Origin: CAVOAK01 sp965217615
Lineage (GTDB): Bacteria; Pseudomonadota; Alphaproteobacteria; UBA8366; CAVOAK01
Length of the DNA stretch: 64,000 nt
Direction: 5' to 3'
Assembly (NCBI GenBank): GCA_965217615.1
Contig: CBDCIT010000014.1
Location: 62,001 to 126,000, forward strand
Positions 45,579 to 54,635 of this stretch are shown here, one piece after another. Positions within the stretch are counted from its first letter, which is position 1, and each line of letters starts with the position of its first letter. Position numbers and translations under genes: made by a program. Below the pieces are notes generated by a model, which was not told the DNA's origin, ran no database searches, and saw only the letters and a program-made list of their open reading frames with translations.

Positions 45579-46711
45579 CGGCTGGCCGCCTGGACGGCGC
45601 CGCGGATGATATCGTCCAAACGGTCTGCGGCAATCGAGATATCGTGGGTGTTCGTTGTTGCTTCGAGAGCTGCCAGGCGCATGGTGGCTCTGCGTTCAGG
45701 TGCCAAAAGCAGCGCACGCGCTGCCTCGGCGAGCGCCATAGGGTCGCCAACCGGCACGAGCAGCCCCGTCCTACCATCGTCGACGATTTGAGCAACCCCG
45801 GGCCCTGAACCGGCAACCACAGGCAGCCCCGCAGCCTGTGCCTCTAATATTGCCATACAATATGCTTCGTTGACTGCCGGCCAGCAGAACAGGTCCGCTG
45901 CGGCGCCGGCCTGATAAACCTGTTGTGGCCGCTGCGCGCCGAGGTAATGCACGCGATCACGCATGCCGAGCGCCGCCTCGACTTGCACACGGGCGGGACC
46001 ATCGCCGACCACGAGTAGTGCCCACTCGATATCTTTGAGGAGACTTAGGGTGCGGCCGAGAATGCGGTAGGAGTTGAGCTTGTCGCCGTCGCGCATCATC
46101 GCAACCGTAATGAGCCACGGTATCTCTGCGTCGATCCCTATTCTGTCGGCCAAGACCATCTTGTGCTGTTTTCGCCTGGTGGCTGCTAGGTTCGGTTCGC
46201 GTGCGTCGACGAAGGGCAGCATCGTCGTATGACGATTGGGTCCCTTAAGGATTGGCCGCACGCACTCAACGTCACTTGGGCTGAGGGAGATTGCGTGGTC
46301 GGCTTGAGCCAGCGCGCTTGCCGTTGCTCGATGACCGTCAGCCCAAGGTCCGCCACTTTGCTTCGGGGCAAAGCTTGCTTCCGCGACGACGTAGGGAATT
46401 CCGAACGCATCGGCCACGACGGGGCCAATCCAGTCGGGAGCTTTGTGGTAAAGATGATAGGTGAACCATAGGTCGGGGGGAGCCCGCCGGTGACGGTCCA
46501 CAAAGCGTCGGGCGAGCGAAAGTCCACGGCGGCGAATGCGCTGCTGCTGAGCACGGTTGCCAGCACCCTCCCAACTTCGCAATCGGGAAGCGATCACCGT
46601 TTCATGCCCCTTCATGCGGAGCGCTTTGATGAGGAGGCGCGCCATCCGCCGATCGCCCGAGGGCACCGGGTGATCTGGAGCCTTTAAAGGCGCGTAGAAC
46701 GCGATCTGCAC
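45575..46711 (-). CDS. Glycosyltransferase family 4
   Basis: A 378-residue GT-B glycosyltransferase of the retaining GT4 type. The donor site is the segment NEAYCMAILEAQAAGLPVVA with the EX7E-type pattern, followed by GRTGLLVPVGDPMALAEA. The N-terminal half has the HPVPSGDRRMARLLIKALRM start usual for capsule or LPS transferases. The gene starts inside the 3' end of the preceding transferase gene (28-base overlap). Confidence 0.9.
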   Translation of the reverse strand: MQIAFYAPLKAPDHPVPSGDRRMARLLIKALRMKGHETVIASRLRSWEGAGNRAQQQRIRRRGLSLARRFVDRHRRAPPDLWFTYHLYHKAPDWIGPVVADAFGIPYVVAEASFAPKQSGGPWADGHRATASALAQADHAISLSPSDVECVRPILKGPNRHTTMLPFVDAREPNLAATRRKQHKMVLADRIGIDAEIPWLITVAMMRDGDKLNSYRILGRTLSLLKDIEWALLVVGDGPARVQVEAALGMRDRVHYLGAQRPQQVYQAGAAADLFCWPAVNEAYCMAILEAQAAGLPVVAGSGPGVAQIVDDGRTGLLVPVGDPMALAEAARALLLAPERRATMRLAALEATTNTHDISIAADRLDDIIRGAVQAASR

Positions 46712-47937
46712 GATGTTCCGGTGACCTCGCTGCCGAAACGTGTCGCGAGGGTTTCCAGGCCGAACGCTGCATCGAACGCAGTGCGTACACGAGCTTCGCC
46801 CGCAGTGCCGAGCTGTTGCCGTAGCGTCGGATCGGCAATGAGACAGGCAATTGCCTGCATCAGCTCCTGCGGATTGCCTGCAGCCGCCAGCAACCCCGTT
46901 TCACCGTCCTCGATGAGTTCCGGTATTGCCGAAACGCGCGTCGCAACCACCGGCAGGCCCTGGCTTTGCGCTTCCATCAATACGTTGGGAAGGCCATCGC
47001 GATCACCGTCCGGTGCAATCTTACAGGCTAGTACAAATAAATCTGCCGAACGTAGATGTTCGAGAACTGTGGCCTGCGCTTGGGCGCCTAGCCATCGGAC
47101 GCGGTCGCCGAGCCCAAGCCCTTCCGCGTGCTTTTTCAGTCGTGCGAGACCTTCGCCATCGCCAATATGCTCGAATCGCCAGCGACAGTCCGCCGGCAGC
47201 AGGGCCAACGCCTTCAAGAGATCGTCGAACCCTTTCTTTGCCACGGCCCGCCCGATGGAGAGAATCACGACCGGCTCGTCGCGCGCGTCACGTGGCTGGG
47301 TGTCCGCCGGAGGCGCCGGAAATTGGTCCAGATCCAGTCCGTGATAGACAAGCCCGACCTTTTCGGGATCAGCTGCAAATGAGCGCAGGTGTTTTACTCC
47401 ATGGGCGGTGCAGGTGACGAGCCAATCGACATCACTCAGTTTCTCCCGCAGCTCCCATTCTGGGCTGGTCCAAATGTCCTTTGCGTGTGCCGAACAACTC
47501 CAAGGTAACTCCCTCATTGTCGAGGCGTAACGTGCGACCGAGGCGGGTGTGTGAAGGAAGTGGGCGTGTAGGCGCGTCGTCTGCGGCGGCAATTCGGCCG
47601 CGAGCACGCAAGCTTGGCCAAATCGGCGGACGCGGTTGGCGGTAAAATCGCGCCGCAGGTCCGCTATCCAGAGCGCGCGGGCCCTGGAGTAGCCAGCCAG
47701 TCGGCGGACCTGCCGCCAAGCGCGGCCGACACGCGCCGGTTCGTCTTTCAAATACTCCGGTAAGTAAAGCGCAGGCGCCTTGATCTCGAGATGAACGGGA
47801 TGCATTTGAGTATCAGTTGGGCGGCGCAGTGAAACAATTTGGATATCAAGGCCGCGCCGCTCCAGGCCAAGTATTTCTTGCGCAATGAAAGACTCGGAAA
47901 GGCGGGGGTATCCCTTGAGGATGAATGCGACAGCCAC
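46684..47937 (-). CDS. Glycosyltransferase family 4
   Basis: A 417-residue GT4 protein that begins MAVAFILKGYPRLSESFIAQ, a start seen in exopolysaccharide (WcaL/AmsK-like) transferases. The donor domain shows LSIGRAVAKKGFDDLLKALA and DGLPNVLMEAQSQGLPVVAT. The last residues are arginine-rich and overlap the next gene, so they may be dispensable. It lies 41 bases after the first gene of the operon. The transferred sugar is unknown. Confidence 0.9.
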   Translation of the reverse strand: MAVAFILKGYPRLSESFIAQEILGLERRGLDIQIVSLRRPTDTQMHPVHLEIKAPALYLPEYLKDEPARVGRAWRQVRRLAGYSRARALWIADLRRDFTANRVRRFGQACVLAAELPPQTTRLHAHFLHTPASVARYASTMRELPWSCSAHAKDIWTSPEWELREKLSDVDWLVTCTAHGVKHLRSFAADPEKVGLVYHGLDLDQFPAPPADTQPRDARDEPVVILSIGRAVAKKGFDDLLKALALLPADCRWRFEHIGDGEGLARLKKHAEGLGLGDRVRWLGAQAQATVLEHLRSADLFVLACKIAPDGDRDGLPNVLMEAQSQGLPVVATRVSAIPELIEDGETGLLAAAGNPQELMQAIACLIADPTLRQQLGTAGEARVRTAFDAAFGLETLATRFGSEVTGTSCRSRSTRL

Positions 47938-47978
47938 GACGTCTTTCCTGCCCTCGTTCTTCGATGGCGGACGAGCGC

Positions 47979-49214
47979 TTAGTCTACGCCTTCGGCCAAT
48001 CGCGGAGTGGCCTGACGGCGTTTTCGCAGCAACTGGTGTACAAGGCGATCAACATTATCGAGACCGTCTAGGAGGCCCGGCACTACGCTGTCGGATGGTT
48101 TCGGCTGCTGCGGCAGGTCATGCAGTGCAGTGATCATATCCATGGTTCCGCGCGCGCCTTCGTCACTCAACATTCGCACCAATCCAAGTTCCTGCGCGCG
48201 ACTGGCGCGAATAAACTGCTCAAGCCGTGGCTTGGTACGCGGCACGATGAGGGCACGCTTGTCAAACGAAAGAATCTCGCAAAATGTGTTATAGCCGCCC
48301 ATCGCCACAACACCTACGGCACGTTCCATCAGACTCTCTAGATGGGCATCAAAGGTGATCGTATCAACATTGGGTAGCGCATCTGCCCGCGCCATGAAGT
48401 CGGTCTGCAGGCCCGATTGCATGAAAGGTCCAAGAACAATCAGCGCCCGGTGTGGCATGCCGGAATCGGCCTCATAGGCGCGCAACACCCAATCGACCAA
48501 CGTTTCGCCGTCGCCGCCCCCGCCCGGCGTTACGAGTATGAACGGCTCACTGATCTGCATGCCAGGCGAGTGTTGCGGTGGATCATTTAGCGCCGCGCGC
48601 TCAAGATAACCCGTATAGATCAGTTTATGTTGCACCGAATCCGGAACGTCGATGCCCGCCAGCGGATTGCAGATTTGCGGTAGGCCGTAGACCCAGATGT
48701 GATCGAAATAACGCGTAAGCGCGGGCACGACTTTCTTGCGCTGCCACTCCGGCTGCAGCAAGGACGGCTCATCCATGATGTCGCGCAATCCCAAAACCAG
48801 TGGTGTTCCGCGACCCTTCAACATTTCCATCGTGTCGACGACCTCGCCCCGCAGTCCCAGGGGCTCCTTGTCGACAATGAACACGTCCGGGTCGAAAATC
48901 TCCGCCGTATGACGAAGGATCGAGGCCCGCATCGCCAGCGTCTCCTCAATGTCGATGTGCAGGTTCAGGGATGTATATTCGCCGTTGCGTAACTTAATGA
49001 CGCCCGGAATGCGCACAAAATCAACGCGGGAGCGGAAGTCGAAGCGTCCAATGATCGGTGAACCGCACAGTATCAGGACCGTCATGTCCTTGTTGCGCTC
49101 GACGAGCGCGTGGGCGATCGCCCGGCACCGGCGCAAATGACCGAGGCCAAATGTGTCGTGACAATAGATTAGTATCCGCGCATGTTTACGACGGCTGGCC
49201 TTACCAACCTGCAT
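47979..49214 (-). CDS. Glycosyltransferase, MurG-like; first gene of the leftward operon
   Basis: A 411-residue GT-B protein with LIYCHDTFGLGHLRRCRAIA at the start and VTPGGGGDGETLVDW plus VAMGGYNTFCEILSFDKRAL in the C-terminal donor domain. It is distantly related to the gene at 43828-44988, so the operon contains two MurG-like and two GT4 transferases. Its start lies 185 bases from the divergent ABC gene, and promoters for both directions should lie between them. Confidence 0.85.
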   Translation of the reverse strand: MQVGKASRRKHARILIYCHDTFGLGHLRRCRAIAHALVERNKDMTVLILCGSPIIGRFDFRSRVDFVRIPGVIKLRNGEYTSLNLHIDIEETLAMRASILRHTAEIFDPDVFIVDKEPLGLRGEVVDTMEMLKGRGTPLVLGLRDIMDEPSLLQPEWQRKKVVPALTRYFDHIWVYGLPQICNPLAGIDVPDSVQHKLIYTGYLERAALNDPPQHSPGMQISEPFILVTPGGGGDGETLVDWVLRAYEADSGMPHRALIVLGPFMQSGLQTDFMARADALPNVDTITFDAHLESLMERAVGVVAMGGYNTFCEILSFDKRALIVPRTKPRLEQFIRASRAQELGLVRMLSDEGARGTMDMITALHDLPQQPKPSDSVVPGLLDGLDNVDRLVHQLLRKRRQATPRLAEGVD

Positions 49215-49399
49215 TACTGCCCCCGAAAGGCTGACTGTTCTGGCGCGACTATCGCATGGCGAGGCGGCTGATTGTAAAGGGTTCTTTTCGAATTTGGTAT
49301 GCGCGGGCGTTTACCGTCTGGTGGAGCTAGGCTAATTTGCAAACATTGGGATTGCGGCTGGAAAACTCCGTTCTAATTGATGCGGTCCCTGCGTGAACC
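49215..49399. promoter_or_regulatory. Divergent promoter region between the glycan operon and the ABC operon
   Basis: This 185-bp gap is the only non-coding DNA between the leftward 11-gene series and the rightward ABC gene, so it must drive both, unless internal promoters exist. It is less GC-rich than the genes around it. I cannot assign firm -35 and -10 boxes. A shared control region would fit the idea that both operons belong to one system. Confidence 0.5.
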
Positions 49400-52066
49400 A
49401 TGCAACCGTCGATATTCAAATACATACTTCACTACAGCAAACCGCAGCAGTTGTTCCTGCTTGCGATCATTATGGCGTCGTATCCGTTTCTCTATCTATC
49501 ACTGGATCTGCCCAAACTCATTGTAAACAGGGCGATCGGCGGCGAAGCCGACGGTGACGCGTATGTCGTTGCATTCTTCGGCATCAATGTTTCCTTCAGC
49601 ATGGCCCAGATCCCGTTCCTGCTTGCGCTCAGTTTCATCTATCTCCTTCTGGTCCTCGTCAATGGCGGATTTAAGTATTACATCAACGTTTACAAGGGGC
49701 AGCTGGGCGAAAGGCTGCTTCGCCGGCTGCGCTATCAGCTATTTGGTCGCATTCTACGCTTTCCGCTGACGCACTTCCGTAAGGTCAGTCAGGGCGAATT
49801 GATTCCAATGATCACTGCCGAAGTCGAACCGCTTGGCGGTTTCATCGGCACCGCTTTCGCGGACCCAATGTTCCAAGGCGGTCAGCTGGTGATCATACTC
49901 GGATTTATCATGATCCAGGATCCGTACCTGGGTGCTGCGGCGATCGCGTTCTATCCGTTGCAGATGTACGTCATTCCCAAGCTGCAGCGTAAAGTCAACG
50001 CGCTCGGCAAACGGCGGGTGCAGAACGTCCGCCGGCTTTCCGACCAAATCGGCGAATCGGTTTCCGGCATCGTTGAAGTGCATGCACACGATACCAGCAG
50101 TCTGGAGTTAGCCCGCTTCACCAACCGGCTTGGCGCCATCTATTGGATCCGCTACGAGATTTACCGCCGCAAGTTTTTCATCAAGTTCCTCAACAATTTC
50201 ATCGACAAGTTGACGCCGTTCTTCTTCTTTTCGATCGGCGGCTATCTGGTGATCATCGGTCAGCTTACGTTCGGTGCGCTGGTGGCTGTCCTTGCTGCAT
50301 ACAAGGATCTTGCCGGACCGTGGAAAGAGATGCTCACCTGGTATCAGCAAAAAGAAGATATCCGCATCAAATACGACCAGGTCATCGAGCAGTTCGAGCC
50401 ACAGGGCCTTTATGACGAAGAGCTGTTGTCTGCCGATCCGCCCGATGACGAGCCGCTTAGCGGCGAGATTGCCATGAGCAATCTGACACTCACCGAAGAC
50501 GATGGCACGAAGCCGCTCGATGGCGTGTCATTAATCATCCCTATTCAACAGCACACCGCGATCGTCGGCGACAGCAGCAGCGGCAAGACTCAGGCAGCGA
50601 TGCTGCTGGCGCGGCTAGAGACAGCCACGAGCGGAAAGCTAAGCATAGACGGTCGCGACATAACGACCCTCCCGGAGGCAGTTACCGGAAGACGTTTGAC
50701 ATATGTCGGATCAAACGCCCATGTGTCGGCCACGAGCGTCGGAGACAACCTACTCTACGGCCTTAAACATAGGCCGGTTCTCGAAAAGGATTATCAGGGA
50801 GACGAGCGCAAGCAGTTTGAGGCAGAACTTGGCGAGGCCGAGGTCGCCGGAAACTCACTGCACGATTACAACGCTGACTGGGTCGACTATGACGCAGCGG
50901 GCGCGGAAAACAAGGAGATGCTGCAGGCGCGCGTCCTGGAGGTTCTAGAAGCTGTCGATTTCGAAGCCGATGTTTACCAGATGGGTCTTCGCGGCACGAT
51001 TGACCCACAGCAAAGCCCGGAGATCGCCGAAAAGATTCTGAACGCGCGCTTTGCACTTCGAGATAGGTTGTCGGATCCCGCCATTGCCCCCATGGTCGAA
51101 CTCTTCAATGCAGAGAGCTACAACGCCAATGCGTCGGTGGCGGAGAATTTGCTCTTTGGTACGCCACTTGGCGAAACCTTCAGCCTCGACAATATCGCCG
51201 AACACCCATACGTCACGCAGGTATTGGGAAAAGTTGGTTTGACCGACGAGTTTCTTAATATCGGCAAGCAGGTTGCACAGACGATGGTCGAGCTGTTTGC
51301 GGATCTGCCGCCGGGGCATGAATTTTTCGAGCAATTCAGTTTCATTAGCTCGGATGATTTGCCTGAGGTTCAGGTGATCCTGGCGAAGGTCGCACGGGGC
51401 GACGAGACGATCGAGGAAGAGGATCGCCAGCAAATCATATCGCTGCCGTTTAAGCTGACACCTGCGCGGCACCGCCTCGGGCTGATTGACGAGGCGATTC
51501 AGCAGCGTCTCTTAGAAGCCCGCCATGTATTTGCAGACGACATGAACGACGATTTGAGGGAGGCGGTGGCGTTCTTCAATGCGGACGAATACAACGCAGC
51601 GGCGACATTGCAAGACAACATACTGTTCGGAAAGTTGGCATACGGTCAGGCACAAGCGGCGACCACTGTTGGCACGCTAATCTCCGAGGTCGTAAACACT
51701 TTAGAACTGCATACCACCGTGGTTGCCGTCGGATTGGACTACCAAGCTGGCATCAGCGGCGCGCGGCTATCGACGGCGCAGCGCCAGAAGCTGGCTGTTG
51801 CGCGAGCATTGCTTAAGCGCCCCGATCTGCTGATTATCAATGAGGCGATGGCGCCGCTCGATCCGGCTAGCCAGACGAAGGTTCTTGAGAACGTATTGCA
51901 GGCCAGCGAGGGACGCGGCGTGGTCTGGGTTCTTAACCGCGTCCAAGAGGCCGAGAAATTTAATCATGTCGTCGTTCTGAAGGACGGACGCATTGTCGAA
52001 CAAGGCAGCTTCGACGAATTGATGAAAAATGGTGGCGCATTTCGTGACCTCCTTGAGGCCGCGTAG
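49400..52066 (+). CDS. ABC transporter, permease-ATPase fusion with an expanded, atypical ATPase domain
   Basis: An 888-residue protein with an ABC exporter-type membrane domain (residues about 1-330, several helices such as LLALSFIYLLLVLVNGGFKY) and a nucleotide-binding domain. Walker A GDSSSGKT is at 390-397, but the signature LSTAQ is at 790-794, nearly 400 residues later rather than the usual 100. The Q-loop glutamine is missing (YVGSN), Walker B reads DLLIINEA with Asn for Asp, and the switch histidine is replaced (WVLNR). The inserted part repeats a motif, DNLLYG, ENLLFG, DNILFG, near residues 447, 583 and 740. ATP binding is plausible; hydrolysis may be weak or need a partner. The CNBD gene follows 22 bases on. 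Confidence 0.87.
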   Translation: MQPSIFKYILHYSKPQQLFLLAIIMASYPFLYLSLDLPKLIVNRAIGGEADGDAYVVAFFGINVSFSMAQIPFLLALSFIYLLLVLVNGGFKYYINVYKGQLGERLLRRLRYQLFGRILRFPLTHFRKVSQGELIPMITAEVEPLGGFIGTAFADPMFQGGQLVIILGFIMIQDPYLGAAAIAFYPLQMYVIPKLQRKVNALGKRRVQNVRRLSDQIGESVSGIVEVHAHDTSSLELARFTNRLGAIYWIRYEIYRRKFFIKFLNNFIDKLTPFFFFSIGGYLVIIGQLTFGALVAVLAAYKDLAGPWKEMLTWYQQKEDIRIKYDQVIEQFEPQGLYDEELLSADPPDDEPLSGEIAMSNLTLTEDDGTKPLDGVSLIIPIQQHTAIVGDSSSGKTQAAMLLARLETATSGKLSIDGRDITTLPEAVTGRRLTYVGSNAHVSATSVGDNLLYGLKHRPVLEKDYQGDERKQFEAELGEAEVAGNSLHDYNADWVDYDAAGAENKEMLQARVLEVLEAVDFEADVYQMGLRGTIDPQQSPEIAEKILNARFALRDRLSDPAIAPMVELFNAESYNANASVAENLLFGTPLGETFSLDNIAEHPYVTQVLGKVGLTDEFLNIGKQVAQTMVELFADLPPGHEFFEQFSFISSDDLPEVQVILAKVARGDETIEEEDRQQIISLPFKLTPARHRLGLIDEAIQQRLLEARHVFADDMNDDLREAVAFFNADEYNAAATLQDNILFGKLAYGQAQAATTVGTLISEVVNTLELHTTVVAVGLDYQAGISGARLSTAQRQKLAVARALLKRPDLLIINEAMAPLDPASQTKVLENVLQASEGRGVVWVLNRVQEAEKFNHVVVLKDGRIVEQGSFDELMKNGGAFRDLLEAA

Positions 52067-52088
52067 TGCTGATCAGGAGACTGCGTCG

Positions 52089-52544
52089 ATGAGTTTGCAA
52101 GAAGAAGTGGATCTGCTGCGCCGGATACCGGTATTCGCGAAGATCGAGCCATCGAAACTTAAGCTGCTTGCGTTCACCAGCGAGCGCTTGACCTATGCGG
52201 CGGATGACATTGTGTTCAAACAGGGTGATCCGGGGGATGCGGCATACATCATAATCCGCGGCTCAGCCGACGTGATTGTCGAGACTCCCAAAGGCCCGCT
52301 GATCGTAACGACCCTCAAGGACAATGACTTCGTGGGTGAAATAGCAATCCTCTGCGATGTTCCACGCACCGCAACAATACAGGCGAAGACCGAGTTGGAG
52401 GCACTGTGTATTTCAAAGGATTTGTTCTTCCGACTCGTCCGGGAGTTTCCGGAGATGGCCATCGAAATCATGCGCGTACTCGCTAGTCGTCTGGAACTTA
52501 CCACCTCGCGTCTACGCGAGGCGGTCAGTGTAACGCTCGAATAA
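52089..52544 (+). CDS. Stand-alone cyclic nucleotide-binding domain protein
   Basis: A 151-residue protein consisting of a single cNMP-binding domain. The phosphate-binding cassette is VGEIAILCDVPRTATI with Gly83, Glu84, Arg93, Thr94 and Ala95, the residues that contact cyclic nucleotides in CAP/PKA-type domains. There is no DNA-binding or membrane part. It most likely works as a regulatory subunit for the ABC protein encoded 22 bases upstream. Whether it binds cAMP, cGMP or another ligand is unknown. Confidence 0.88.
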   Translation: MSLQEEVDLLRRIPVFAKIEPSKLKLLAFTSERLTYAADDIVFKQGDPGDAAYIIIRGSADVIVETPKGPLIVTTLKDNDFVGEIAILCDVPRTATIQAKTELEALCISKDLFFRLVREFPEMAIEIMRVLASRLELTTSRLREAVSVTLE

Positions 52545-52644
52545 ATGGCTTTCGGCGGACGTCGGGCCGATACCCTCGGCATATCTAGTCCATTCGAAGT
52601 TTGTCGCACCGTCGCGATGCAATTGCCGAACGCGGCATGCTTGG

Positions 52645-53166
52645 ATGCTTTCGGGTATCTGGCGGCAGTGGTTTGTGAGCCGGCTTAATAGCGCCATCCG
52701 GAGGCTAAAGGCGCAGCGTAGTTGCATTGATGCTGCGGTGGCGATGATTGGCGGCCGCGCAGGTGTCGTTTTGGAGCTGGGCCTTGGCAACGGCCGAACC
52801 TACGACCATCTTCGCGAACGCTTGCCGGACTACGAAATCTTCGTCTTCGATCGTCAAGTCGCTGCGCATCCACACTCCATTCCAGACGCTGGCCATATGA
52901 TTCTCGGAGATTTGAAACGAACGTTGCCTGCGGCGCAGTCCCAATTCCACAAGGCCGTCGTTCTTGTCCATAGCGACGTGGGTACGGGGGACGATGCTGC
53001 GAACGCAACATTGGCGAAGTTTGTCGGCCCGGCCTTGGAACCGATGCTGGCGCCCGGAGCGGTCGTTGTAAGCGATCAGGCGTTTGCGATACCAGGCGCC
53101 AGTCCAATCGAGTTGCCGAGCGATGTTTCGTCCGGACGCTATTTCATGGTGCGGATGGGCGGCTGA
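52645..53166 (+). CDS. Small SAM-dependent methyltransferase, paralogue 1
   Basis: A 173-residue protein with the SAM motif VVLELGLGNGRTYDHLRERL, an acidic strand end (IFVFDRQV), and the conserved HMILGDLKRTLPAAQ and LVHSDVGTGDD segments. From memory this resembles the Methyltransf_17 family of small proteins known mainly from alphaproteobacteria, with no known substrate. It is about 100 bases downstream of the CNBD gene and 4 bases from its paralogue. Confidence 0.82.
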   Translation: MLSGIWRQWFVSRLNSAIRRLKAQRSCIDAAVAMIGGRAGVVLELGLGNGRTYDHLRERLPDYEIFVFDRQVAAHPHSIPDAGHMILGDLKRTLPAAQSQFHKAVVLVHSDVGTGDDAANATLAKFVGPALEPMLAPGAVVVSDQAFAIPGASPIELPSDVSSGRYFMVRMGG

Positions 53167-53170
53167 AGCT

Positions 53171-53686
53171 ATGGACAGCCAGCTCGATGAAGCTAAGCCA
53201 GACCGGCTCGTACACATGATCGAACGACTGGTGACCCAACGGGCCTGCCTAGACCATGCCGCAAATCTTGTTGCAGACATGCCTGGCGTGATTCTCGAGG
53301 TTGGGTTGGGCAAGGGCCGAACCTTTGATCATTTGCGCCGGCTGTTTCCCGAAAGAGAACTCTACGCCTTCGATCGCGACGTCCACGCACCAGCCGACGT
53401 AGTGCCCGATGCTCAGTATCTGGTCCTCGGCGACTTTCGGCAAACGCTTGACGATGCACGCTCGAACCTCGGTCACAGCGCTGCGTTGATCCACGCAGAC
53501 ATCGGCAGCGTAAACCGTGCCCGCGACCTTGCCCTTGCTACCGCGATCACGCCTCTCATCGTTCGATTGATACGGCCTGGTGCGCTTGTTGTTGCCGATC
53601 GCGCGCTACCAGCCGCAGCGTTGGCCGCGCAGCCTCTCCCGCCGCATGTCGGGCGCTTTCCGTACTTCATCTATCAGGCGCAGTAG
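53171..53686 (+). CDS. Small SAM-dependent methyltransferase, paralogue 2
   Basis: A 171-residue paralogue of the preceding protein, aligning along the whole length: ILEVGLGKGRTFDHLRRLFP against LELGLGNGRTYDHLRERLP, then YLVLGDFRQTLDDA and LIHADIGSVNRARD. It arose by tandem duplication, with clear divergence since. The ATG at 53171 follows the first copy's stop after four bases. The pair closes the rightward operon. Confidence 0.82.
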   Translation: MDSQLDEAKPDRLVHMIERLVTQRACLDHAANLVADMPGVILEVGLGKGRTFDHLRRLFPERELYAFDRDVHAPADVVPDAQYLVLGDFRQTLDDARSNLGHSAALIHADIGSVNRARDLALATAITPLIVRLIRPGALVVADRALPAAALAAQPLPPHVGRFPYFIYQAQ

Positions 53687-53774
53687 GAGGCCTCCGGCGG
53701 GCAGTCGGAGTCAGGTGCGCGGCGTTGCGTCCAACACCGTCGCTGGTTGTCCTTCGTAAGCATACGCAGCCGTG

Positions 53775-54566
53775 TCAGTCCGCCAAATCCAAGAGAACTG
53801 GGGCATGGTCTGAGGGCCGCGCCCAGCCGCGGGCGGCGCGCAGTATTTCGCAGCTTTCAATGCGCGGCACGAGCCTCTGCGTCGTCCAGATATGGTCGAG
53901 CCGGCGACCTTTGTCTGACGCCGACCAATCGCGCGCCCGGTAACTCCACCAACTGTAAAGGGGTTCGGACTCGGGAACGAAATGGCGGCACGCGTCGAAC
54001 CAGTTCATTGAATTTTGCACTCGGCCCAGCGCTTCCACCTCGACCGGTGTGTGGCTAACGACCTTCAAAAGTTGTTTGTGTGACCAAACGTCATTTTCGA
54101 GTGGCGCGATGTTGAGGTCGCCGACCAGGATCATCGGCTGCTCGGCGGATCGCTTTTCTGGATACCATTTCGTCATTTCGTCGAGGAACTGAAGCTTATG
54201 GGCGAATTTGTCGTTGACCTTCGGATCCGGATCGTCGCCGCCGGCTGGCACGTAGAAGTTATGCAGTTCCAAACCATCGCCGAAGCGGACATACACATGG
54301 CGGCAGTCGGCCCGTTCGCACCAATCCTGCGTCACAGCGTCCTCAAAGGGGAGCCGCGATAGAATTGCCACGCCATTATAGCTTTTCATGCCGTGCGCAA
54401 TAATGTGGCTGTACCCAAGCGCTGCGATTTCGTCATGCGGAAACAGGTCGTCCACAACTTTTGTTTCCTGCAGACAAATAACGTCCGGTGCCGCGTCGTC
54501 CGTGATCTTCTGCAATAAATGGAGCCGCGCGCGGATCGAGTTGATATTCCAGGTGGCGATGCGCAT
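53775..54566 (-). CDS. xthA: Exodeoxyribonuclease III (AP endonuclease)
   Basis: A 263-residue EEP-fold nuclease starting MRIATWNINSIRARLHLLQK. The metal and catalytic residues lie in ICLQETKV, LVGDLNIAP, GRRLDHIW and the final RPSDHAPV. It repairs abasic sites. The frame is open to 54623, but family proteins begin at the MRIATWN motif. Confidence 0.95.
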   Translation of the reverse strand: MRIATWNINSIRARLHLLQKITDDAAPDVICLQETKVVDDLFPHDEIAALGYSHIIAHGMKSYNGVAILSRLPFEDAVTQDWCERADCRHVYVRFGDGLELHNFYVPAGGDDPDPKVNDKFAHKLQFLDEMTKWYPEKRSAEQPMILVGDLNIAPLENDVWSHKQLLKVVSHTPVEVEALGRVQNSMNWFDACRHFVPESEPLYSWWSYRARDWSASDKGRRLDHIWTTQRLVPRIESCEILRAARGWARPSDHAPVLLDLAD

Positions 54567-54635
54567 CGTTGCCCTGTTAAGCGCTGGAGTTGGTTTCTTT
54601 TTGGTTGGCTGAGCTATCGCCACTAGCCGGGCGCA

